From an uncultured Pseudomonadota bacterium (GTDB lineage Bacteria > SAR324 > NAC60-12): a stretch of DNA of 11,348 nucleotides. Positions 1 through 6,496 of this stretch are shown in pieces. The notes under the pieces were generated by a model, which searched no databases, had not been told where the DNA came from, and saw only the letters and a program-made list of their open reading frames with translations. The first letter of the stretch is position 1. Each line of letters begins with the position of its first letter. The stretch covers positions 1 to 11,348 of the forward strand of contig CAJXNF010000055.1 in assembly GCA_913056375.1 (NCBI GenBank). Reading direction: 5' to 3'. Both the position numbers and the translations under genes were made by a program.

Positions 1-9
1 TTCACTCAT
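1..9 (-). CDS. First three codons of a further minus-strand gene (partial)
   Basis: On the minus strand the prc stop codon TAA (11..9) shares its last base with an ATG (9..7), giving the TAATG arrangement typical of translationally coupled genes. The readable codons are ATG AGT GAA (Met-Ser-Glu). A GGAGG Shine-Dalgarno sequence lies 10 nt before this ATG, inside the end of prc. Nothing can be said about the product. The overlap and ribosome binding site support a real start, but three codons are not proof. Confidence 0.4.
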
Positions 10-2042
10 TAGTTCTTAACCTCCACACGTTGCTGCAAGCGAATGTAGTCTTCTAGGATGGCCATGCTCTCCAAAAGATAGGCATCACTCCGAATGGTTG
101 TGTCTTCATTTGAAGAGGTCTCTTCCTCGGATTCTTCTTGTGTGGTATTCTCCATCGTCTTGCGGGCACTAGCCATCTCTTCATCCCGCTCCTCTTTTCG
201 CTTTGCTGCGTCTTCTTGCATTTTCAGAATGCTGGTGTACTCCAGAGGTTTCACATTGGTCAAAAACTCCTGCACATTCTCTTCAATTTCTTTGAAATCT
301 GTATCCTTGGAAAGTCGATCATGTGAGTACTGCTGTAACTCATTAATGTAGCGTCGAATGTTACCGACTGGTGTGTAAGAGATTGGAGAGATCGCTTTCC
401 AAGGAAGAGCATTTTCTAAGGTGGATTCCCCAAGATCACGGGCATTATTAATCGAAGGCAAGATCATGTCTGTTTCCACGCCACGATTTTGGGTAGACCA
501 CCCAGAGACTCTGTAAAATTGGGCGATGGTCACTTTTAAAGCCCCATAGCCTTCAGGAAGTTGAACAATATTTTGTACGGTACCTTTGCCAAAAGTTGTT
601 CGGTCACCCACTAAAATAGCTCGTTGATAGTCATGCATTGCTCCCGCTAGGATTTCTGAGGCAGATGCACTAAAGCGATTTAACATAACCAATAATGGAC
701 CTTCATAAATTGCTTCTTCTCGACTGCGATGGACTGTAATCCTTGCTCCGCTGGCTTGGCGGACAATGACGATTGGCTTACGTCCGACAAACAATCCAGC
801 CATCGTGATAGCTTCATCAAGGCCACCACCGCCATTGTTTCTAAGATCTAAAATCACTCCATCCACACCATCCCGCTTAAATTGCTCCAAATGAGCTCGA
901 ACATCGCGGGATGAACTCTTGTAGTTGTTTGGATTCTGTCGTCTGTCATTGAAATCAACATAGAACGAAGGAAGTTCAATAACACCTATTCTGTAGGCTG
1001 AGGGACTTTCCTCCGTTGATGCGGTCGGTTCAAAAATTTCTGCTTTGGCTTCACCGTCCTTCAGAATAATTTTATCGCGAACAATCGCAAAATTGAGGGT
1101 ATCAAATCCGTTTTCATTCTTGCGCATAACTTGAAGACGAACCGTGGTCCCACGCTGTCCACGGATCAGCTCAACGACGTCATTCAAGCGCATATCAATG
1201 ACGCTTTCGAATGGCTCTGTCCCTTGGGCGACAGCAATGATCCGATCATCGACAGCCAATTTTCCATGCCGCGCAGCTGCGCCACCAGGAATTATCGAAT
1301 TCACAACGGTGTAGCCGTCTTCCCAGCGCAACACCGCACCGATACCATCCAAAGAAAGTTTGATCGAAATATCAAAATTCCGCAGATCCTCCGCAGCCAT
1401 GTAGGTCGAATGAGGATCATACGCTCGTGTGAGAGCATTTAGATAAAGCGCAACCACATCATCGTCAGTGTACTGAGAATAATCCTTCCATATGGATCGA
1501 ATACGCTTTAGTAAGCGGTCCTTGGCCTCTTGATCCGTATTGCCTGCCAACTTGAGCGTCAGTAGGTCAAACTTTGTTTTCAGCCTCCAAGTCTCTTTCG
1601 CTTCATCTTCATTCTTAGGATAGGGCTCATCTTTCCGATCAATTCTCCATTGACCATCTTTGTCGAAGTCAAACTCGTCTTCCAGAAAAGATTCCAGCAT
1701 CGCTTGACGTTGACTGAGCCTGGTTAGGAAACGTGTGAAGACGTCCATTGCCCAAGTGACATCACCACGCCGAAGCATGTCATCCAAACTGGTCTCTTTA
1801 GCTCGAAACTCTTTCACATCAGATTCCAGGAAGTAGTAATGTCCAGAATCCAAGGAATCTAGGTAGAGCTGAAAAATCCTTTTGGACAATTCATCATTTA
1901 AAGGCTCCTGTGCATAGTGCAACGATGTAAATCGCTCCACAATCCCTCGAACAACCGCCTGATTGAGCTTGTCTTCCTCAGCCACTCCAGTATTTCCTCC
2001 CAGAAATACAAAAAGCAGCAGGATGGCTATAAGTTTTTTCAT
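9..2042 (-). CDS. prc: Tail-specific (C-terminal processing) periplasmic protease, S41 family
   Basis: This serine endoprotease of the Prc/Tsp type degrades or processes envelope proteins from their C-termini. It has 677 residues, close to the roughly 680 of E. coli Prc. Residues 1-21 form a signal peptide (Lys-Lys, hydrophobic core, likely cleavage after GVA), so it should act in the periplasm. Residues about 25-220 are the helical N-terminal region, about 226-310 a PDZ domain, and about 350-530 the S41 protease core, including LDLRNNGGG near 398-406. Aligning by motif with E. coli Prc (Ser430, Asp441, Lys455 of the mature protein) puts the catalytic Ser at 460 in SASASEI, Asp at 471 and Lys at 486 in FGKGTVQ. 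The C-terminal region (about 545-670) matches the extended tail of full-length Prc and includes an acidic, Ser/Thr-rich stretch at 632-648. The start is the only ATG that preserves the signal peptide, and it lacks a clear Shine-Dalgarno sequence. An NlpI-type adaptor is not in view. Confidence 0.95.
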   Translation of the reverse strand: MKKLIAILLLFVFLGGNTGVAEEDKLNQAVVRGIVERFTSLHYAQEPLNDELSKRIFQLYLDSLDSGHYYFLESDVKEFRAKETSLDDMLRRGDVTWAMDVFTRFLTRLSQRQAMLESFLEDEFDFDKDGQWRIDRKDEPYPKNEDEAKETWRLKTKFDLLTLKLAGNTDQEAKDRLLKRIRSIWKDYSQYTDDDVVALYLNALTRAYDPHSTYMAAEDLRNFDISIKLSLDGIGAVLRWEDGYTVVNSIIPGGAAARHGKLAVDDRIIAVAQGTEPFESVIDMRLNDVVELIRGQRGTTVRLQVMRKNENGFDTLNFAIVRDKIILKDGEAKAEIFEPTASTEESPSAYRIGVIELPSFYVDFNDRRQNPNNYKSSSRDVRAHLEQFKRDGVDGVILDLRNNGGGGLDEAITMAGLFVGRKPIVIVRQASGARITVHRSREEAIYEGPLLVMLNRFSASASEILAGAMHDYQRAILVGDRTTFGKGTVQNIVQLPEGYGALKVTIAQFYRVSGWSTQNRGVETDMILPSINNARDLGESTLENALPWKAISPISYTPVGNIRRYINELQQYSHDRLSKDTDFKEIEENVQEFLTNVKPLEYTSILKMQEDAAKRKEERDEEMASARKTMENTTQEESEEETSSNEDTTIRSDAYLLESMAILEDYIRLQQRVEVKN
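20..24 (-). promoter_or_regulatory. Shine-Dalgarno sequence for the gene leaving the left edge
   Basis: The plus strand reads CCTCC here, so the minus strand carries GGAGG, 10 nt upstream of the ATG at 9..7. It lies within the last codons of prc and is a good match to the anti-Shine-Dalgarno sequence, while prc itself has none. It favours coupled translation of the next gene. Confidence 0.4.
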
Positions 2043-2085
2043 GTTGATTTGAAATTTAAGCTTTGGTTACTTGAAGAGGATCAAC

Positions 2086-2114
2086 CTTATTCCATGATTG
2101 CCCCAAAAGTTCAA
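2086..2114 (-). promoter_or_regulatory. Candidate sigma-70-type promoter for prc
   Basis: Reading the minus strand, TTGAAC (2114..2109) and AATAAG (2091..2086) are separated by exactly 17 bp and match the TTGACA/TATAAT consensus at 4 of 6 positions each. Transcription would start near 2079, leaving an untranslated leader of about 37 nt before the prc ATG. The 149-bp intergenic region (2043-2191) must also hold whatever drives the divergent Hsp70 gene, but I found no convincing promoter boxes on the plus strand. The match is modest and could be chance. Confidence 0.3.
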
Positions 2115-2191
2115 ACGAATTGCCAGAGTTGCTATGACCACTCGTGCACCTAAACATATCATGAGACCAAGCCTTCTTTGAAGAAAACATC

Positions 2192-5095
2192 ATGAAATTA
2201 CCTACATCGAGATTTAGAATTGGAATTGATCTTGGTACCAGCAACAGCGCTCTTTGCTATTTAGACCAGGAAGATCTTACGAATCAACTGCATTGTTTTG
2301 AAATTCCACAGTGGATTGGCAATGGCGAGTGGTATGATCAGAAGACCCTACCTTCTCATGCATTTTTATTGACCAAAGAAGAAAAGCTTTCTGGTCGCTT
2401 TCAATTGCCTTGGTCTGAGGACTCTGAACCTGATTTAGCTACTGGAGAATGGGCTCGGCAACAGCAGGCGCTCCGACCTGGACGAAATATTCATTCTGCG
2501 AAATCTTGGCTATGTTACCACAATTTAAATCCAGAAGCAGAGATTCTCCCTCAGAGTGACCAGTCGGATCTCAGACGCTATTCTCCTCTGGCTGCGAGTT
2601 CAATATTTCTTCAGCATCTCAGAGATTCTTGGAATCACAAAATTGCTAAAGACAGAACCGACCTGCGGCTGGAGGACCAAGAAATTGTGCTTACGGTGCC
2701 TGCCTCTTTTGATGAAATAGCCCGAGAATTCACCCTGCGTTCTGTCAAAATGGCAGGACTAAAGAACGTCACTCTGCTAGAAGAACCTCAGGCGGCCTTT
2801 TACTCATGGATTGCTACGAATTCGAAGGAACCTGATCCCCCAAAAACATTATCAGATTATTTCACAAACACCGAAAATATTGTTTTAGTTGTTGATATCG
2901 GCGGTGGAACAAGCGATTTCAGTCTCGTCAAAGTAAAAATGCCAGATGATCCCGAAGGGAATCCTGAAATGGAACGCTTGGCTGTCAGTGATCACATCTT
3001 ACTGGGCGGGGATAATTTGGATTTAGCCCTAGCAGCGCATGTTGAGCAACAACTGACTGGACAACAGAGAAAGCTATCTCCACGACTTTGGGAGGCACTC
3101 ACCGCTCAATGCAGACGAGCAAAAGAAATACTTTGGACTACTGAACAGGATCAGTTTCCAATAACGATTGCCGAACAAGGGAGCAGACTGATTGGAAAAA
3201 CCAAAAACTATATTCTTTCCCAAAAAGAATTCGAACAAATCATCTTGGACGGCTTTTTCCCTGAACTCGATTGGGATGCTGATTTACCCACCAAGAAGAT
3301 TCAGGGATTGCGAACTATCGGATTACCGTACGCAAGTGACTCCGCAATTACTAGACATCTTCTGCGATTTTTAAGAAATCACTGTTCTCAAATTGAACCA
3401 GAACGCTTTCCTACTCACGTCCTTTTCAACGGTGGGACACTCGAACCTTCTTTACTTCAGGAGAAAATTCGGCGTCTACTGGAAAAATGGGGATCTCAAC
3501 TAGGAGAAACTGAGAAAAGTGTTCAGGTGCTTCCTCAAGAGCAAATGCAGTTGGCTGTTGCCAAAGGGGCAACTTATTACCATCTTGTTCGTGAGGGGAA
3601 AGGTCTGCAAATCAAAGGAGGGAGCGCTCGAAGCTACTATGTCTCACTGCTGGTTGATGGAATGGAGCCGGGTTCACAAAACCTAGCTTGGTTGTGCATC
3701 TTGCCCCAACAAGCCTCTGTCGAGGAATATCAGGAAGTACAGGGACACACCCTTGAAATCGCTATAAATCAACCTGTTCAATTTGAGATGAGGGCCTCCA
3801 GTATCCGAACGCAGGACCACTTGGGTGATATAATCCAAATTGAACAAGAAGAATTGGAACGTGATTTTACTGAACTTCCACCGATTCAGACATTTCTGGG
3901 AATAGACCGCAATCGGCTTCCCAAAAAAGCCACAACACTGGGAATCCAACTCCGAGCAAAGTTGAATGAGATAGGGACCCTTAGCCTAGAGTGTGTTAAC
4001 CACCACTTAAGTGAGGAGTGGCGCCTTGAATTCCGAATCCGAGAATCTGCACCAGAGGTAATTCAATCAGATCAAAGCATCACTGTTGATAATCAATGGG
4101 AACCTCCTAGCAATTGGGATGATGTTCAGAGGACTCTGCAAAGCTGGTTTGGTAAGAGAAGCCGCCAAGAAAATCTGCCCTTGAGCCTAAACAAACAACT
4201 GGAGGCATTACTGGGCCCACGATCTGGTTGGCCACTCCCACTTTTGCGAGAAATTGCTGATCAATTACTCAGTGGAATGGGAACTAGAGTTCGTTCTGTA
4301 AACCATGAAATGAATTGGCTGAAAATCTGTGGATTCTGCCTGCGTCCAGGATTTGGATCTCCAAATGATGAGCTACGAATCAAGCAACTAACAGAATGGA
4401 TTGCTCGTGGACCGCAGTTTCGAAAAGAGAGAAACGTAGAAGTTGAGTGGTGGATTTTTTGTCGCCGTGTAGCCGCAGGGCTACCTTCACAAACCCAAGA
4501 AGCCATCTTCAAATCTTTGGAAGAGCGATTGGTCGAAGGGAATCGTAAGCCAAGGTCCTCGAAACTGCCAAAAGGGAAAAGACCCGCATCTATTTCTCCC
4601 AGCGCTCTCAACGAATTGTGGTTGTTACTTAGCAACCTAGAATCAGTACCACACGAGAAGAAGACAACTTATAGTAAACAGTTACTTGATCGCTTGGAAA
4701 AGGGGCAAAGCACAGGGATTGAGGCACTCTGTCTAGCCCGCTTTGGTTCGCGTGAATTAGTGCATGCAGGTACTTTGTATGTGATCCCTCCAAAAGAAGT
4801 TGAATCTTGGATACAAAGTTTGCTTGAAATCCATCATCAAAAACCGATTCAAGAGCTACCATTGGTTTTGACTAAGCTGGGGCAGTTTACTGGAGACCGA
4901 CACAGAGATATTTCTCCAGATCTTCGAAAAGAACTGATTGCTTTCGTAGAATCCTATGATGAAGATGGTAGCCTTGTACGATTACTGACCGAAGAAGCAA
5001 AGAGAGATACTGTGGAGATTCTAGAAAGCAACTTGCAGAACTGGTTGTTTGGTGATGAACTACCGATAGGTTTGAAATTGGCTAAATCATCCTGA
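2192..5095 (+). CDS. Hsp70-family chaperone with long C-terminal extension (DUF3731-type)
   Basis: This is an actin-fold ATPase of the Hsp70/DnaK superfamily, 967 residues long, against about 640 for DnaK. The nucleotide-binding domain spans about 9-465. It has the phosphate-1 loop GIDLGTSNS (11-19), the connect motif LTVPASFDE (167-175), EEPQAAF with Glu198 at the position of DnaK Glu171, the phosphate-2 loop VVDIGGGTSDF (233-243; Asp235, Thr240 and Asp242 equivalent to DnaK Asp194, Thr199 and Asp201), LGGDNLD (271-277), and the adenosine loop HVLFNGGT (409-416). Residues about 475-625 look beta-rich and end in AKLNEIGTLSL, reminiscent of the end of an Hsp70 substrate-binding beta-sandwich. 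The remaining roughly 340 residues are predicted helical and probably correspond to the DUF3731 region of long Hsp70-family proteins (family name from memory). All nucleotide-contact motifs look intact, so it should bind and hydrolyse ATP. No DnaJ or GrpE partner is nearby. No signal peptide, so cytoplasmic. The start has only a weak GAAGAA upstream, and no in-frame ATG precedes it. Substrates are unknown. Confidence 0.88.
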   Translation: MKLPTSRFRIGIDLGTSNSALCYLDQEDLTNQLHCFEIPQWIGNGEWYDQKTLPSHAFLLTKEEKLSGRFQLPWSEDSEPDLATGEWARQQQALRPGRNIHSAKSWLCYHNLNPEAEILPQSDQSDLRRYSPLAASSIFLQHLRDSWNHKIAKDRTDLRLEDQEIVLTVPASFDEIAREFTLRSVKMAGLKNVTLLEEPQAAFYSWIATNSKEPDPPKTLSDYFTNTENIVLVVDIGGGTSDFSLVKVKMPDDPEGNPEMERLAVSDHILLGGDNLDLALAAHVEQQLTGQQRKLSPRLWEALTAQCRRAKEILWTTEQDQFPITIAEQGSRLIGKTKNYILSQKEFEQIILDGFFPELDWDADLPTKKIQGLRTIGLPYASDSAITRHLLRFLRNHCSQIEPERFPTHVLFNGGTLEPSLLQEKIRRLLEKWGSQLGETEKSVQVLPQEQMQLAVAKGATYYHLVREGKGLQIKGGSARSYYVSLLVDGMEPGSQNLAWLCILPQQASVEEYQEVQGHTLEIAINQPVQFEMRASSIRTQDHLGDIIQIEQEELERDFTELPPIQTFLGIDRNRLPKKATTLGIQLRAKLNEIGTLSLECVNHHLSEEWRLEFRIRESAPEVIQSDQSITVDNQWEPPSNWDDVQRTLQSWFGKRSRQENLPLSLNKQLEALLGPRSGWPLPLLREIADQLLSGMGTRVRSVNHEMNWLKICGFCLRPGFGSPNDELRIKQLTEWIARGPQFRKERNVEVEWWIFCRRVAAGLPSQTQEAIFKSLEERLVEGNRKPRSSKLPKGKRPASISPSALNELWLLLSNLESVPHEKKTTYSKQLLDRLEKGQSTGIEALCLARFGSRELVHAGTLYVIPPKEVESWIQSLLEIHHQKPIQELPLVLTKLGQFTGDRHRDISPDLRKELIAFVESYDEDGSLVRLLTEEAKRDTVEILESNLQNWLFGDELPIGLKLAKSS

Positions 5096-5124
5096 AAACC
5101 AGTCATGATTCTTCTCAGTTAGTT

Positions 5125-6060
5125 ATGCAAACAGAGTTACGACTTCGGAAGGCAGTGGATGCCTTACTGGACTCCTATCACAGTCATCCAGAAATTCAGA
5201 GTATCGGCTGCTCTGGCTTGCCTGCTCGAGAGAGCATCGTTCAGTTGGCCAATGATCTACAGGTTTTGCTGTTCCCGGGTTTGCTCAGGCAAGAAAAACT
5301 TGATGCCATCAGTTTACCTTATTGGTTAGGTCAAAAAAGCGCCTCAATCTTCTACAGATTACGTGACTATCTAGAGCAAGTGATTTGCTGGCAAAGCAGA
5401 CAGGAGGGATTACCCCAGCCACCAGCAGGCGCCTGTAGTGAAAGAGCAGAAGAAATTTCTCTCAACTTGCTCGAAACACTTCCAGAAATGAGAGAAGTTT
5501 TGGCTGAAGACGTCGAAGCCACCTTTGCAGGTGACCCAGCCGCTAATGATCGTAAGGAAATCGTTCTGGCCTACCCAGGAATACACGCCCTCAGCATTTA
5601 CCGGATTGCCCACTTCCTCCACAACTACCAAATCCCGCTAATGCCACGGATTCTCAGTGAGCATGTCCACTCATTGACTGGAATTGATATCAATCCAGGT
5701 GCCCGGATTGGACGTGGTGTGATGATCGACCACGGAACTGGCATCGTTATTGGTGGCACCGCGGTGATTCACGACCAAGTGCGTATTTACCAAGGGGTAA
5801 CACTTGGTGCATTCAGTCCAATACAGCATAAGAATGAACCGCACCTCAAACGACATCCAACTATTGAGCGTGAAACCATTATCTACGCTGGCGCTACGAT
5901 TCTAGGGGGCAATACTGTTGTGGGGGCCCGTTCAATCATTGGTGGTAATGTATGGCTAACTCATAGTGTACCTCCAGATAGCCGAGTCTATATTCAAGAA
6001 CCTGGTCAGCAGCGTACTGAAGTTCGTGCTGGGTTAGAGATGAGACCTACAGGAACCTGA
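5125..6060 (+). CDS. Serine O-acetyltransferase, EpsC type
   Basis: This enzyme transfers acetyl from acetyl-CoA to L-serine, giving O-acetylserine for cysteine synthesis in the cytoplasm. It has 311 residues. The N-terminal half (about 1-175) is helical and contains the family stretch YPGIHALSIYRIAHFL (150-165). The C-terminal half (about 185-290) is a left-handed beta-helix of hexapeptide repeats (GIDINPGARIGRGVMIDHG and onward). Asp188 and His203 are 15 residues apart, as are the catalytic Asp143 and His158 of E. coli CysE. His244 in KRHP probably corresponds to His193. The long N-terminus and GVTLGAFS, in place of the CysE-type GVTLGGTG, point to the EpsC/SrpH-like branch. It lies 29 bp after the Hsp70 gene and is probably cotranscribed. 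No Shine-Dalgarno sequence is visible, and no in-frame start lies between the preceding stop and this ATG. The protein ends in Thr rather than the terminal Ile that CysE uses to dock into CysK. No cysK is in the window. Confidence 0.9.
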   Translation: MQTELRLRKAVDALLDSYHSHPEIQSIGCSGLPARESIVQLANDLQVLLFPGLLRQEKLDAISLPYWLGQKSASIFYRLRDYLEQVICWQSRQEGLPQPPAGACSERAEEISLNLLETLPEMREVLAEDVEATFAGDPAANDRKEIVLAYPGIHALSIYRIAHFLHNYQIPLMPRILSEHVHSLTGIDINPGARIGRGVMIDHGTGIVIGGTAVIHDQVRIYQGVTLGAFSPIQHKNEPHLKRHPTIERETIIYAGATILGGNTVVGARSIIGGNVWLTHSVPPDSRVYIQEPGQQRTEVRAGLEMRPTGT

Positions 6061-6125
6061 ACGACAAATCCCTCAGCTTTAAACAGTATACTATTGAATT
6101 TATTTAGTAATTCATCTGCATATTT

Positions 6126-6154
6126 CTGGGATTATCACAAAGGAAATTTCCCAG
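6126..6154. repeat. Inverted repeat and palindrome in the clpS leader
   Basis: CTGGGA (6126-6131) is the exact reverse complement of TCCCAG (6149-6154), with a 17-nt spacer. The right arm overlaps a perfect 10-bp palindrome, GGAAATTTCC (6142-6151). A second inverted repeat, TGAATT...AATTCA with an 8-nt spacer, lies just upstream (about 6095-6114). Together they fill most of the 110-bp gap between the acetyltransferase gene and clpS. No T-tract follows, so this is not a good terminator. It could be an operator or an mRNA structure, but AT-rich intergenic DNA often contains such short repeats. Confidence 0.35.
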
Positions 6155-6170
6155 TAAGCCAAGAACAAGA

Positions 6171-6479
6171 ATGAGTCAGTTTAAGCCCCAGGAAGACCTC
6201 GTCACACTGACGAAACAGAAACTCAAACCACCGGTTCAGTTTAAAGTCCTACTACATAACGATGACTACACCACAATGGATTTTGTGGTGCGTGTTTTAG
6301 AGGCGGTCTTCCACAAAACGGCTGACGAAGCGATTCAGATTATGTTACAGGTCCACAAGACTGGTGTCGGTATCTGCGGCGTCTACTCCTATGAGGTTGC
6401 AGAAACCAAAGTTGAAGCTGTTCATGAGATGGCTCGTCAAAACGAGTTTCCTCTCAAAGCAAGTATGGAAGAAGTTTGA
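6171..6479 (+). CDS. clpS: ATP-dependent Clp protease adaptor ClpS
   Basis: This cytoplasmic adaptor recognises N-degron substrates and hands them to ClpA for unfolding. It has 102 residues, close to the 106 of E. coli ClpS. A flexible N-terminal tail of about 20 residues precedes the folded core, which begins at FKVLLHNDDYTTMDFV. The N-degron pocket is intact: Asn30, Asp31 and Asp32 correspond to E. coli Asn34-Asp35-Asp36, Met36 to the gatekeeper Met40, and His62 in VHKTG to His66. The hallmark GICGVY...EVAETKVE (67-82) is present. The next gene, clpA, starts 17 bp downstream, the usual clpS-clpA operon arrangement. Only a weak purine run (AAGAACAAGA) precedes the ATG. Confidence 0.97.
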   Translation: MSQFKPQEDLVTLTKQKLKPPVQFKVLLHNDDYTTMDFVVRVLEAVFHKTADEAIQIMLQVHKTGVGICGVYSYEVAETKVEAVHEMARQNEFPLKASMEEV

Positions 6480-6496
6480 TCTGACAGGAATCCCAT

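Noticed and set aside
1131..1442. 103-codon open frame on the plus strand inside prc
   Set aside because: It is antisense to the PDZ-coding part of a well-conserved gene and the translation resembles no protein family; it is a shadow frame.
2043..2191. Plus-strand promoter for the Hsp70 gene (TTGCTA near 2129 with TAAACA or CATATC near 2151-2160)
   Set aside because: The -10 candidates match only 3 of 6 consensus bases, too weak to annotate in AT-rich DNA.
4261..4635. 124-codon open frame on the minus strand inside the Hsp70 gene
   Set aside because: It lies wholly within the Hsp70 coding sequence, has no recognisable domain or ribosome binding site, and is explained by codon bias on the opposite strand.
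6087..6092. TATACT as a -10 box for a clpS promoter
   Set aside because: It is a good hexamer on its own, but no TTGACA-like sequence lies 16-18 bp upstream and there is no extended -10 TG, so it is not supported.
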